DNA of 64,000 nucleotides from Staphylococcus schleiferi. GTDB lineage: Bacteria > Bacillota > Bacilli > Staphylococcales > Staphylococcaceae. The stretch covers positions 1,922,001 to 1,986,000 of the forward strand of contig NZ_LR962863.1 in the NCBI RefSeq assembly GCF_900458895.1, read 5' to 3'. The stretch's first letter is position 1, and each line of letters opens with the position of its first letter. This document shows positions 1 to 9,003 of the stretch, piece by piece. The notes under the pieces were generated by a model, which was not told where the DNA came from, searched no databases, and saw only the letters and a program-made list of their open reading frames with translations. The translations under genes and the position numbers were made by a program.

Positions 1-588
1 AAAAATAATTAACGCTAAAATGACCGCTAGCACTATGGCGATAATCCATGATGGTATTCCAAATGCATTATGCATGGAACTTGCAATCGCATTGGATTGA
101 ACACCTGGTAGTAATAAGCCCACAGAAATAATCGTGACAATCGCGAAAATCAGTCCGTAAATTTTACCGAACTTCCCTTTGATGCCACGTTCGATATAGT
201 AGGCCGGACCCCCACGATACTCGCCATCTTCTTCTTTCTTATAAATTTGTCCTAATGCTGATTCAACAAAAGCTGTACCTGCACCTAAAAATGCTGTAAT
301 CCACATCCAAAAAACGGCCCCGGGACCTCCAATAAAAATTGCAGTAGAAACACCCACGATGTTCCCTGTACCGACACGACCCGCTAAAGACAATGCTATT
401 GCTTGAAAACTTGAAATCCCTGTCGGTGATTTTTCACCTTGAAACATTAAACGAATCATTTCTTTAAAATGTCTAACCTGTAAAAAACGTGTCATTAAAC
501 TAAAAGCGATACCAGTAAGTAACAAACCATAAACGAGCGGTTTACTCCACACCACTTCATTTAGCCATCCCACAATCACTTCTAACAT
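1..588 (-). CDS. Amino-acid:cation symporter (AGCS family), N-terminal part
   Basis: Partial gene: the C-terminal part lies beyond the left window edge. The 196 visible codons give a multi-spanning membrane protein with the alanine/glycine:cation symporter pattern, including GRVGTGNIVG, GGPGAVFWMW and RGGPAYYIERG. The family imports D/L-alanine or glycine with Na+ or H+ across the cytoplasmic membrane. Two in-frame ATGs lie two codons apart; I chose the second because the GGGGG ribosome site is 7 nt before it and only 1 nt before the first. A CodY-like box lies about 35 nt upstream, suggesting repression when branched-chain amino acids and GTP are plentiful. The family call is firm; the exact substrate is not shown by the sequence. 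Confidence 0.9.
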   Translation of the reverse strand, partial: MLEVIVGWLNEVVWSKPLVYGLLLTGIAFSLMTRFLQVRHFKEMIRLMFQGEKSPTGISSFQAIALSLAGRVGTGNIVGVSTAIFIGGPGAVFWMWITAFLGAGTAFVESALGQIYKKEEDGEYRGGPAYYIERGIKGKFGKIYGLIFAIVTIISVGLLLPGVQSNAIASSMHNAFGIPSWIIAIVLAVILALIIF

Positions 589-621
589 ACACATGCCCCC
601 TATCATCCCGCTAAATTTTTA

Positions 622-636
622 AATTTTCAGATAAAT
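622..636 (-). promoter_or_regulatory. CodY-like operator before the AGCS symporter
   Basis: AATTTTCAGATAAAT matches the 15-bp CodY consensus AATTTTCWGAAAATT at 13 positions. It lies about 35 nt upstream of the symporter start, a suitable place for repression of an amino-acid transporter. This is a motif match only. Confidence 0.55.
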
Positions 637-803
637 CTGCTGTCAGTATACACATTTAATAAATTCCGTGCAACTTATTATTAAAATTCACATACTAAAT
701 AAAAATTGAAAAGATTTATTGTCGATATTTCATTTTTTTCTTTTAACACGTATGTAGTTGGGCTATACTAAAATATAAGTGTTTACAAAAGGAGGAACAA
801 TTT

Positions 804-1901
804 ATGACGAATAAAGTGTGGTTTCGTTCAGGCATCGCACTGTTGCTTTTATTTTTACTCATTAAATTATTTATAGATGTCAATCATATCTTTATGCCGA
901 TCGTTATCATTATTCAATCTATCATATTGCCCTTACTATTAAGTGGCTTTTTATTCTATATTTGTTTGCCTTTTCAAAAGATGTTAGAAAAACGGCATAT
1001 TCCACGTTGGGCAAGTATTACCATTATTTTACTTGGACTTACAGCTCTTATTGGCGCTGTCATTGGTGTCATTGGACCTGTTATTGCAACACAAATTGAG
1101 AATCTCATTCACCAAATCCCATTTATACAACGTGAAGCTGAACGTCTTATTAATTTTGCATTAGACCAACGTGATCGACTTCCATCACAAGTAACTGACA
1201 AAATTAATGATATCGTTTCTTACATTAGTGAAATGGCATCAAATATTTTATCTAACTCACTCAATATTGTAACAAGTATTGTGTCCACACTTTTCTTGTT
1301 AATCTTAGTTCCGTTTTTCTTAATCTATATGTTGAAAGATCACGAACGTTTTATTCCAGCAGTTGCCCGCTTTTTTAATGGCGAGCGTAAAATATTTGTC
1401 GTTACACTTTTAAAAGATTTGAACCAAACATTAAAATCTTATATCCAAGGTCAAGTTACAGTGAGTTTAATACTCGGAACCATTTTATACATCGGCTATA
1501 GTATCATAGGTCTAGAATATACATTATTACTCGTCATGTTCGCCATTGTCGCAAATATGATTCCATTTTTAGGACCATGGATGGCATTTTTACCAGCGGG
1601 TATTTTAGGATTGATTCAAAGCCCTTCAACCTTTATATGGGTCTGTGTGGTCACTTTAGTTGCGCAACAATTAGAAGGTAACGTTATCACGCCTAACGTA
1701 ATGGGTAAATCTTTAAACATTCACCCATTAACAATTATTATCGTTATTTTAGCTTCAGGTAGTTTAGGCGGTTTCATGCTCATCTTAGTAGCTGTTCCGT
1801 TATACGCTGTCCTTAAAACGATTGCACGAAATGTTTACAAATATCGTCACCAAATTTTACACAAAGCACAAAGTAATGTAGACGATAACAGCATTCTCTA
1901 A
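804..1901 (+). CDS. AI-2E family transporter (YdbI/PerM-like)
   Basis: The 365-residue integral membrane protein has two N-terminal hydrophobic segments, a soluble amphipathic stretch at about residues 95-150, then five or six more membrane segments. The conserved region contains GQVTVSLILG, PFLGPW, QQLEGNVITPNVMGKSLNIHPL and a C-terminal LVAVPLYAVLK. This is the Pfam AI-2E_transport (former UPF0118) pattern. Members have been linked to AI-2 export or Na+/H+ exchange, so the substrate cannot be read from the sequence. GGAGG sits 7-8 nt before the ATG. The gene is monocistronic and converges on fabI, sharing the hairpin at 1959-2000. Confidence 0.88.
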   Translation: MTNKVWFRSGIALLLLFLLIKLFIDVNHIFMPIVIIIQSIILPLLLSGFLFYICLPFQKMLEKRHIPRWASITIILLGLTALIGAVIGVIGPVIATQIENLIHQIPFIQREAERLINFALDQRDRLPSQVTDKINDIVSYISEMASNILSNSLNIVTSIVSTLFLLILVPFFLIYMLKDHERFIPAVARFFNGERKIFVVTLLKDLNQTLKSYIQGQVTVSLILGTILYIGYSIIGLEYTLLLVMFAIVANMIPFLGPWMAFLPAGILGLIQSPSTFIWVCVVTLVAQQLEGNVITPNVMGKSLNIHPLTIIIVILASGSLGGFMLILVAVPLYAVLKTIARNVYKYRHQILHKAQSNVDDNSIL

Positions 1902-1958
1902 ATCTTTTTAAAAGAACGATTAAAAACACGTCGAATATCAAGTTTTGAGATTCAACGC

Positions 1959-2000
1959 AAAAAAGCAATTTCCCTCTCAATGAGCGAAATTGCTTTTTTT
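1959..2000. terminator. Bidirectional terminator between the AI-2E gene and fabI
   Basis: A perfect 14-bp inverted repeat (AAAAAAGCAATTTC / GAAATTGCTTTTTT) encloses a 13-nt loop. A-run and T-run ends serve both converging genes. Confidence 0.9.
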
Positions 2001-2089
2001 AATCTCTTATTAGCTTAACACGCTAAAACTGTCAATTCGATTGCGTAAGAGAAGCTTGTTTAATCGCTTTTCTTTATCTTATCAATGAC

Positions 2090-2857
2090 TTAGCGAATTG
2101 CATGGAAACCAGCGTCCACATGAATGTTTTCTCCAGTAACACCTGATGAAAAGTCACTTAATAAATAAGCCGCAGTTTTACCTACTTCTTCTTGATCAAC
2201 ATTACGTTTCAATGGTGCGCGTTCTTCAATCTCTTTTAAAATTGTTGTGAAGCTACCCACACCTCTCGCACTCAACGTACGAATAGGACCAGCAGATATC
2301 GCGTTGACACGAATATTATCCTGACCTAAATCTGCTGCTAAATATTTCACTGACGCTTCGAGGCTAGCTTTAGCAATACCCATCACATTATAATTAGGTA
2401 CAGCAAACTCCCCACCAATATAAGTTGAAGTTACGATACTACCCACTTCATTCATAATTTTTCTTGCTTCACGCGCAACAATCGTGAGTGAGTATGCACT
2501 AATGTCTTGTGCAAGTAAAAAGCCATCACGAGATGTATCTGAAAAACGACCTCTTAACTCTTCTACACGGGCAAAAGCGATGGAATGGAAAACACCATCA
2601 ATTTTACCCACATCTTGACCGATTTGTTCAAAGCCTTTTACGACATCTTCATCGCTTTGAACGTCGATTTGATAAACATGTTTTTCAGATTGATTTAATT
2701 GATCAATTAATTTATCTAGCTCTTTAAAGCTTCTTTCTTTTCTGTATGTAAATACTAACTTCGCCCCTAGTTGATCCAATACTTTTGCAACACCGAAACC
2801 GATGCTTCGTTTGTTTGCAATACCCATCACTACAAAAGTTTTACCTTCAAGATTCAT
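2090..2857 (-). CDS. fabI: Enoyl-[acyl-carrier-protein] reductase FabI
   Basis: FabI reduces trans-2-enoyl-ACP in the last step of each fatty-acid elongation cycle and is the triclosan target. The 255-residue protein has the N-terminal cofactor loop GIANKRSIGFGVA, the second loop RKERS typical of the NADPH-preferring staphylococcal enzyme, and the catalytic pair in YNVMGIAK (Tyr and Lys about 156 and 163). It ends HVDAGFHAIR. I chose the ATG giving MNLEGK, with AAGGAG about 11 nt upstream; an adjacent TTG just before it is an alternative. It is not next to fabHF (26.5 kb) but acts in the same cycle. The 550 bp to its right holds repeat copy A. Confidence 0.97.
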   Translation of the reverse strand: MNLEGKTFVVMGIANKRSIGFGVAKVLDQLGAKLVFTYRKERSFKELDKLIDQLNQSEKHVYQIDVQSDEDVVKGFEQIGQDVGKIDGVFHSIAFARVEELRGRFSDTSRDGFLLAQDISAYSLTIVAREARKIMNEVGSIVTSTYIGGEFAVPNYNVMGIAKASLEASVKYLAADLGQDNIRVNAISAGPIRTLSARGVGSFTTILKEIEERAPLKRNVDQEEVGKTAAYLLSDFSSGVTGENIHVDAGFHAIR

Positions 2858-3215
2858 CAATGTGATTACTCCTTTATCTTTTAATAACATGATACTTTTA
2901 ATTTTACCATCTGGTCTTAAATTTTAAAACTATATCACATATTCTGCACTACTTTGTTGTCGAAAAATACGTGCTTCTACACGTATGAAATATAAGTACG
3001 TGACATAAAATCTTAGATAACCCTGCCTTCATGAATGCGCCTGCTTATGAGCTGAAGTCTCAACTCAATACCCTTCATTGCGATATACATAGCTTTTAAA
3101 TAATAAACGTTATGGTGTGGACAAATTCATTTATCGTTAATTTAGTTTCTGTCGTTATTAATGAAACGACTTGTTTTTTAAACAATAATAGTAAATGATG
3201 CCATGCATAAACGAA

Positions 3216-3303
3216 GTATTGATGACGAGACTCCTGAGGGAACAGGACGAGCTGAAGACTGCAGGCTGAGGCTGTCCCCTCGGAAAGCGAAGTCATTCAA
3301 TAC
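3216..3303. repeat. Approximately 88-bp REP-like palindromic hairpin inserted in copy A
   Basis: Outer arms GTATTGATGAC and GTCATTCAATAC pair with one bulge. An inner stem pairs GAGGGAACAG with CTGTCCCCTC with one mismatch. The element includes ACTCCTGAGGG and CGGAAAGCGAAGTC, a pattern I recall from dispersed intergenic palindromes of staphylococci and bacilli. The matching place in copy B, near 35478-35490, is continuous (ATGATAAAACTTCGTTTATG), so the hairpin looks like an insertion. Confidence 0.75.
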
Positions 3304-3315
3304 GAGTTTTATCAT

Positions 3316-3360
3316 AAAAAAGAAGCGCTAAGACAATTTTTATAATCCATCATCTTAGCC
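3316..3360 (-). terminator. Terminator downstream of cpaA
   Basis: On the minus strand GCTAAGA pairs with TCTTAGC, followed by GCTTCTTTTTT. It follows the cpaA stop by about 75 nt and is part of repeat copy A. Confidence 0.7.
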
Positions 3361-3435
3361 CTATTTATTTTAGAATTGATCTCAGTCTCAATGAAAATGA
3401 GACTGCGAAAACTGAATTGTGTATATGTTCGTAAT

Positions 3436-5268
3436 TTAGAACATTTCCAATTCAATTTTAAGCTGATCAACGTACTCTTTCGTACCTGTAACAATAAGTC
3501 GATCGCCATATTGAAGTTGTGTATCCCCGTGCGGTACGATAGATTCATTATTGCGGATAATTCGTACAAAGATAATATCGCCACCAAATGGGAAGTTACG
3601 CAATTGCATTTGATCAAATGCATAATTGTACATTCCAATTTCATAAAGCGATGTTTCTACATTGCTTAATAAGTTCAGCATGTTTGGTGTTTCAATCATC
3701 CCTTTTAATAAAATCTGATTACTTTGGAAATTACTGAACAATTCAATACCTTTACTGCTTAATGCTTGTGCTTCATCACTCGCTTCAAGGCGACAAATGA
3801 CACGCTCTACGCCATGATCTTTTGCCATTAACGCGACACGTCGGTTAATTTCATCATCATTAGTCGAACATACGACGATATCACTATCAAAAAGACCTAA
3901 ACGCTCTAATATTGCAGGGTGATAATCTGCCATCTCAATCATCGTAATGTCATCTGATAATGTACGATGATCTGTTAAATCTTTGCGGTAATAAAGTGAA
4001 ATTTGATATAACTGAGATCTTAAACCTTGTGCAATTGGAATAGAAAGTTGGTTTTTACCAATCATTGCAACTTTAATAGAACGTTGCATCTCATCTGGAA
4101 TAGGTATCAGTTTTTTAAATACTATCGGTACGAAGACACATGTGATGACCGCACTTAAAACAAGGACACCCGATGTTTCTTTACTAATCGTACCCAGCTT
4201 TTCTGCGATTTTAGCTGCTGCAATGACAAGTGATAATGTTGAAGTCAGTAAAAAAGCAGATGCGATAGTTGTTTTCATATCAAACCATTTTTTAAGTAAC
4301 AGCACAGGAATCAGTTTTGAAATAATAAAGGCCCCTATTAACACAGGAATAATTAATAGAATCATTGGATCCTTAATCAAGGATGGAATATTTAAATCGA
4401 CACCGACCATGATAAAAAATATTGGAATAAAGAATCCGTAACCAAATGAATCTAACTTCTCAACAAGATCTTGTGTCGGCCCTAATAAAGAAACGACAAC
4501 ACCCGCTAAGAAAGCCCCTAAAATATTTTCTGCACCGACGCCTTCAGCAAGTGCCACGAGTAAAATAATAAGCGCAAACACGGCACGAATTCCAATTTGT
4601 GTCGTTCCATCCATCAGTTTTTGTAGAAATGGTGCTTTTTTGAACAATCCGCCTAAGAAGTAAAATACAACTGTAAAGACGACTAATATTCCTATAAGCC
4701 AAAGCGTTTCAGCACCTGATGCATGGACAGCCCCATAAACTGTGAGTAATAACATCGTCGCTAAATCTGCAAGCACAGCGACTAACAATATCAATTGCCC
4801 AATGGTTGTACTCATCAAGTTCATTTCTTTTAAAGTAGGCACGACAACACCAAGTGAAATGGTTGATATAATAATCACCATTAATAGCACATCATCAATA
4901 AGCCCCATCCATTTGAATGCGAATGCAAGACCTACCGAGATAATCATGATAAGCATAAACACGATCAAAGCGATGCGCAAATGATTCGGAACCTTTGCCT
5001 CTTCTTTCTTTTTATTCGATTTATCTTTTTTAAATGCATTGAAATCAATTTCTAACCCACTTAAAAACATTAGAAAAATAAAACCTAATGTGGATAGAAT
5101 ATTCAGTACTTCGTCACGATGAACAAGATTTAGAAATGAATTACCTATCACGATACCCATTAAAATTTCAGCTACGACGACAGGTAAAAATGAAATTTTC
5201 AATCTGTTAATCAATATTGGTGTAATCATAGCCGCAACTATGACAATGACTAGTGATACAAATTCCAT
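3436..5268 (-). CDS. cpaA: CPA2-family cation/proton antiporter with RCK domain (CpaA)
   Basis: The 610-residue protein has an N-terminal Na+/H+-exchanger membrane domain of 12-13 segments (about residues 1-390), then a cytoplasmic TrkA_N-like module (about 400-510) and a C-terminal RCK_C/TrkA_C domain (about 525-610; NFPFGGDIIFVRI, HGDTQLQYGDRLIVTGT). In S. aureus the antiporter next to fabI, CpaA, exports K+/Na+ and is switched by cyclic di-AMP bound to RCK_C; domain order and position match. It is the last gene of the relQ-nadK-rluD-mgtE-cpaA operon, starting 10 nt after the mgtE stop. The c-di-AMP role is inferred from orthology. Confidence 0.9.
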   Translation of the reverse strand: MEFVSLVIVIVAAMITPILINRLKISFLPVVVAEILMGIVIGNSFLNLVHRDEVLNILSTLGFIFLMFLSGLEIDFNAFKKDKSNKKKEEAKVPNHLRIALIVFMLIMIISVGLAFAFKWMGLIDDVLLMVIIISTISLGVVVPTLKEMNLMSTTIGQLILLVAVLADLATMLLLTVYGAVHASGAETLWLIGILVVFTVVFYFLGGLFKKAPFLQKLMDGTTQIGIRAVFALIILLVALAEGVGAENILGAFLAGVVVSLLGPTQDLVEKLDSFGYGFFIPIFFIMVGVDLNIPSLIKDPMILLIIPVLIGAFIISKLIPVLLLKKWFDMKTTIASAFLLTSTLSLVIAAAKIAEKLGTISKETSGVLVLSAVITCVFVPIVFKKLIPIPDEMQRSIKVAMIGKNQLSIPIAQGLRSQLYQISLYYRKDLTDHRTLSDDITMIEMADYHPAILERLGLFDSDIVVCSTNDDEINRRVALMAKDHGVERVICRLEASDEAQALSSKGIELFSNFQSNQILLKGMIETPNMLNLLSNVETSLYEIGMYNYAFDQMQLRNFPFGGDIIFVRIIRNNESIVPHGDTQLQYGDRLIVTGTKEYVDQLKIELEMF

Positions 5269-5278
5269 GAGTACCCCC

Positions 5279-6655
5279 TTAGGTTAAAAATGACGTTGCT
5301 AATCCGAAATAGATTAACATACTTACTATATCATTGATTGTAGTAATAAAAGGTCCGCTTGCAACTGCAGGGTCAATGCCAATACGATTCATTACAAGTG
5401 GAATAACAGACCCAATCGTTGTCCCTACTGTCATCGCAATCGTTAAACTCGTTCCAACAATGAGAGCCAGATAAGGTTGTCCGTATAAAATGATAATAAT
5501 AAAGCATAAACTCGTTGCGCAAGTAATACCGGTTAAAAAACCACTTCCGGATTCACGCAAGGCGAGTTTGAATTTACTTTTTTCTTTAATATCGCCCGTC
5601 GAGATATTACGTACAGCTACGGCTAATGACTGCGTTCCAGAATTCCCAGACATCCCGCTAATAATGGGTATAAAAGCAGCGAGCAAAGCCACTTTTTCAA
5701 GCGTTTCTTCAAAAGAACCTAAAATAGATGCCGTAATCATCCCTAAAACTGTTAAAATCAACAACCAAGGCAACCGTTTAAGTGCGGTTTGAAAAATCGA
5801 ATCATCTGTAGAGTCAATGTCTGATACACCGGCTAAACGAGAGTAGTCTTCACTTGCCTCTTCATCCATAACGTCCACGATATCATCGATGGTAATAATC
5901 CCTAGTAAATGATTTTGATAGTCGAGTACGGGCATAGCAATAAAGTCATAGTCTCTCATTGTCTGTGCGACGTCTTCTTGGTCATCGGCAACATTAGCGC
6001 TAATGACACGCTCATTCATAATATCTTCAATATAAGTATCATTTTCAGCTATAATTAAATCCCTTAATGATAAGACACCGACAAGTTTTTTCTCTTCATC
6101 TACAACAAATATCACGTAAATGGTTTCCGCATCTGGCGCTTGTTCTTTTACCCTCATTAGCGCTTCGTGTACCGGTGTATTGATTGTCAAAGAGATAAAT
6201 TCCGTTGTCATGATACCGCCGGCAGTATCTTCATCATAATGAAGTAACGCTTTAATTTCTTTAGCGTCCTCACGATTCATCAACATTAATAAGCTTGCTA
6301 TTTTCTTTTTCGATAGCTGATTTAAAATATCTACCGCATTATCGTACGACATATGTTCAAGTACTTTACTCGCATAGGCCGCGTTCATTTCTTCAAATAA
6401 ATCTTCATATTCTTCTTCATCAATTTCTAAACTCTCGAAAAACTCAGCCACTTCATCGGGAGATAAATATCGATACATTTTTTGACGTATGTCGTCATCA
6501 CTCACTTCAAAGTATTCACTTTGTTCATATGAGTGCAATGCTAAAAATTCTTCTCTAAAACCATCAATATTCTCTTTAGCTATTAAGTCATCCAACAAGT
6601 CTTTGTCGAATATTTCTTCGTCATCTAAAATGATTTGTTCATTTTCATTAGCCAC
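5279..6655 (-). CDS. mgtE: Magnesium transporter MgtE
   Basis: MgtE is a Mg2+ channel/transporter of the cytoplasmic membrane, gated by its cytosolic Mg2+-sensing domain. The order fits: an acidic MgtE_N helical domain (about residues 25-130), two CBS domains (about 130-255; LVGVLSLRDLI, LLGIITIDDIV), then a five-helix membrane domain with GNSGTQSLAVAVR and DPAVASGPFITTIND. I prefer a GTG start giving MANENEQ: GGAGG (6664-6668) is 8 nt upstream, whereas the more upstream TTG/ATG at 6673/6670 have no site. The preceding gene ends at 6683. There is no leader with a Mg2+ riboswitch, so control should come from the operon promoter. Confidence 0.93.
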   Translation of the reverse strand: MANENEQIILDDEEIFDKDLLDDLIAKENIDGFREEFLALHSYEQSEYFEVSDDDIRQKMYRYLSPDEVAEFFESLEIDEEEYEDLFEEMNAAYASKVLEHMSYDNAVDILNQLSKKKIASLLMLMNREDAKEIKALLHYDEDTAGGIMTTEFISLTINTPVHEALMRVKEQAPDAETIYVIFVVDEEKKLVGVLSLRDLIIAENDTYIEDIMNERVISANVADDQEDVAQTMRDYDFIAMPVLDYQNHLLGIITIDDIVDVMDEEASEDYSRLAGVSDIDSTDDSIFQTALKRLPWLLILTVLGMITASILGSFEETLEKVALLAAFIPIISGMSGNSGTQSLAVAVRNISTGDIKEKSKFKLALRESGSGFLTGITCATSLCFIIIILYGQPYLALIVGTSLTIAMTVGTTIGSVIPLVMNRIGIDPAVASGPFITTINDIVSMLIYFGLATSFLT

Positions 6656-6682
6656 ATTTGCCACCTCCATCAATCCGTATAT

Positions 6683-7537
6683 CTACAAAGTGGTTAAAAC
6701 TTGCTCGAAGTTTGGATGTTGATTCCTGATGTTGATTTCTTTATTTGTCAATGGATGTACAAACCTGACTTCTGCGCATTTCAATAATTGTGTTTGATAA
6801 GTAGGGTGTGCCCCTCCATATAATGTATCCCCTACTAATGGTGCATTGATGTATTCGAAATGAACGCGAATCTGATGCGTTCTACCCGTTTCAAGTTTAA
6901 CACGACACCATGTATAAGTCTTGAAATTTTTAATAGGTGCATAATAGGTCAGAGCGGATTTACCGTCTTCTGAGACCCTACGTTTAATAATGCTTTGTGT
7001 ATCCCGTGCAATGGGTACATCAATAAAACCGTCTTGTTCCAAAACCCCATGACAAATACACTCATAGTATTTTTCAATCTCAATACGACTCATTAAATGA
7101 TGCACATGACGTGATTTCGCAATAATAACAATCCCCGTTGTATTGCGATCCAACCGTGTAACAACATGCGGGATGCCCCGTTCATTGCGCTGTTGCATAT
7201 ACGCTAACACCTGTTCAACTAAACTTTCATGAGGATGTTCTCGTGAAGGTGCCGTATTTTGTTGTTGTGGCTTCACGACAACAAGTAGCCATTCATCCTC
7301 ATACAAAATATCCAGCGGTGCTAGAAAAGGCTGAAGATATGGACTCGGAAGCTCTTTAGGAAGATGAACTTCTAAACTATCATCACTTTGTAACGTATAA
7401 CGCACAGTCTTCGGATCACCATTAACAAGTAAAGCGCCATTTTGTTTAATGGCGCTAATCGTCTTTTTAGAAAATTGTTGTTCATATAAGAATGACTTTA
7501 GTGTCATAGACGTTTGGATATGATATTTAAATATCAC
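6683..7537 (-). CDS. RluA/RluD-family 23S rRNA pseudouridine synthase
   Basis: The 284-residue enzyme isomerises uridine to pseudouridine in structured RNA, most likely 23S rRNA. The N-terminal S4-like portion (about residues 1-75) is followed by the catalytic domain with the RluA signature [19 protein letters not shown], holding the catalytic Asp, then KYYECICHG and the late motif [11 protein letters not shown]. It starts with GTG overlapping the nadK stop by 4 nt (GTGA), indicating translational coupling. The rluD-nadK-relQ order matches B. subtilis yjbO-yjbN-yjbM. The exact target uridines cannot be assigned here. Confidence 0.9.
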   Translation of the reverse strand: MIFKYHIQTSMTLKSFLYEQQFSKKTISAIKQNGALLVNGDPKTVRYTLQSDDSLEVHLPKELPSPYLQPFLAPLDILYEDEWLLVVVKPQQQNTAPSREHPHESLVEQVLAYMQQRNERGIPHVVTRLDRNTTGIVIIAKSRHVHHLMSRIEIEKYYECICHGVLEQDGFIDVPIARDTQSIIKRRVSEDGKSALTYYAPIKNFKTYTWCRVKLETGRTHQIRVHFEYINAPLVGDTLYGGAHPTYQTQLLKCAEVRFVHPLTNKEINIRNQHPNFEQVLTTL

Positions 7538-8343
7538 GATTCATCACCACTAGAAATAAATGAATCGTGAACACGTTTCCAGAATGGGAAAGGTCTAAAA
7601 CGTGCAAAACGAATCTTTTCGTTAGCCACACGATATTGAATCGCATTGACATTTTTATGTTTAACACTTACATGATCAATGGTCGTTAAAATGCTATCAT
7701 GATTGACCGGTTTCACATGACATGTATGATGTTTAGGCAACACTAAAGGAGAGCCGACCGTACGGAAAACGCGGTTATTGATTGAGGCAATTTCAGCAAT
7801 CTGAATTGCTTCTAATGAAGGATGAATCAATGCCCCGCCTAATGCTTTGTTGTAAGCTGTCGAACCAGAGGGCGTAGAAATACATAACCCGTCTCCTCTA
7901 AATCGTTCAAAGTGTTGACCACGAATGTCTAAATCTACAACAAGCGTTGTTCCATTTTCGGTTTTCATAGTCGCTTCATTAAGCGCGAGGTAGCGTGTTT
8001 CATAACCTTTATCATTGTATCGAATCACAATCTCAAGCAGTGGATATTCAATGACTTGGAATTCAGAGTTATTAATCTCTATAATTAATTTTTCTACCTC
8101 ATGTGGTAACCAATCCGCATAAAATCCGAGATGACCTGTATGTATCCCGACAAACGCACATCGAGACAGCATATGACTATAATGATGAAAAGCTTGTAAT
8201 AAAGTTCCATCACCGCCTACTGAAATAACGATTTCAGGATTTTCTGGATCCTCAATCATTTTAAAATCTTCCATATGGCACATCATTTTATGCTTCAGCG
8301 CTTCAGATTTTGAATCTCCTTTAGATAATATAACGTAGCGCAT
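7534..8343 (-). CDS. nadK: NAD kinase
   Basis: NAD kinase phosphorylates NAD+ to NADP+ with ATP in the cytosol. The 269-residue protein has the diagnostic [13 protein letters not shown] motif near residue 40, LNEATMK and the conserved [22 protein letters not shown] segment. I chose the ATG giving [12 protein letters not shown], as in S. aureus; it shares one base with the relQ stop (TGATG). The gene sits directly between the alarmone synthetase and a pseudouridine synthase and supplies the NADPH used by FabI, coded nearby. Confidence 0.95.
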   Translation of the reverse strand: MRYVILSKGDSKSEALKHKMMCHMEDFKMIEDPENPEIVISVGGDGTLLQAFHHYSHMLSRCAFVGIHTGHLGFYADWLPHEVEKLIIEINNSEFQVIEYPLLEIVIRYNDKGYETRYLALNEATMKTENGTTLVVDLDIRGQHFERFRGDGLCISTPSGSTAYNKALGGALIHPSLEAIQIAEIASINNRVFRTVGSPLVLPKHHTCHVKPVNHDSILTTIDHVSVKHKNVNAIQYRVANEKIRFARFRPFPFWKRVHDSFISSGDES

Positions 8344-8987
8344 CAATCCACCCCGCGATCCTCATGCTTGTTCGCACGTTTTTTCGAATAATATTTTTGA
8401 GCTTCTTGAATCTCTTCTTTAATTTCTGACATTTCTTCATCTAATAAGAAAGCGGCTTCCGCTGCACGTTCTAATCTCGTTTGAATTTCGGGTGGGTAAT
8501 CCCCATCATATTTATATCGAAGCGTATGCTCAATCGTTGCCCAAAAATTCATGGCTAAAGTACGAATTTGAATCTCAGCTAAAATTGACTTTGAACCATC
8601 TAATGTTTCAATTGGGTATTCAATAATCACATGATATGAACGGTATCCACTTTGCTTAGTATTACTAATATAATCACGTTCTTCGATGACCTTAAAATCT
8701 TGACGTTGCCTTAGTAAATCAACCACAATGTCAATATCATCTACAAATTGACACATCATTCGTAAACCGGCAATATCATACATTTCTTCACGTAAACGAT
8801 CAAATGGAATACCCCTTTTATTCGCTTTATCAATAATGCTCGTAATGGGTTTCACACGACCTGTTACGAATTCGATTGGTGAATTGTGTTCTGCAACTTC
8901 ATATTGTTTTCTTAAGCCTTTCAGCTTTACTTTTAATTCATCAATCGCTTGTTGATATGGTGCTAGAAAAATTTCCCATTGGTTCAT
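8343..8987 (-). CDS. relQ: Small alarmone synthetase RelQ ((p)ppGpp synthase)
   Basis: RelQ transfers pyrophosphate from ATP to GDP/GTP, making ppGpp/pppGpp without a hydrolase domain. The 214-residue length is typical. RelA/SpoT synthetase motifs are visible: [41 protein letters not shown] and [22 protein letters not shown]. The charged C-terminal helix ([17 protein letters not shown]) is where RelQ proteins tetramerise. GGAG lies about 10 nt before the ATG. It is the second gene of the UPF0738-to-cpaA operon, so alarmone production is genetically tied to NADP synthesis and Mg2+/K+ transport. Confidence 0.94.
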   Translation of the reverse strand: MNQWEIFLAPYQQAIDELKVKLKGLRKQYEVAEHNSPIEFVTGRVKPITSIIDKANKRGIPFDRLREEMYDIAGLRMMCQFVDDIDIVVDLLRQRQDFKVIEERDYISNTKQSGYRSYHVIIEYPIETLDGSKSILAEIQIRTLAMNFWATIEHTLRYKYDGDYPPEIQTRLERAAEAAFLLDEEMSEIKEEIQEAQKYYSKKRANKHEDRGVD

Positions 8988-9003
8988 CTTACTTCACTCC
9001 GCT

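Larger units (their letters stand above)
3001..3380 (-). repeat. Composite intergenic element, copy A (hairpin-containing, internally deleted)
   Basis: Read on the minus strand from 3380 to 3001, this stretch aligns with the plus strand at 35407-35917. Shared blocks include AAAATAAATAG, a hairpin followed by CGCTTC and a T-run, ATGATAAAACT, ACTTCGTTTATG, ACTAAATTAACGAT, CCACACCATAACG (CCACATCATAAACG in B), ATTGAGTTGAGACTT and GAAGGCA. Relative to copy B it carries an extra palindrome at 3216-3303 and lacks about 200 bp where B keeps a transposase-like reading frame. The first hairpin also sits where the cpaA terminator should be. I read it as a decayed dispersed element. Confidence 0.75.

Noticed and set aside
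2891..2930. FapR-like ACC...GGT upstream of fabI
   Set aside because: The half-sites (TTTTACC, GGTCTTAA) are four bases apart, against one in a FapR box, and the arms are not symmetrical.
3376..3669. Open frame opposite the 3' end of cpaA
   Set aside because: It is antisense to the conserved RCK_C domain and resembles no protein I know.
6656..6683. Possible Mg2+ riboswitch controlling mgtE
   Set aside because: mgtE follows rluD by under 30 nt inside an operon, leaving no leader.
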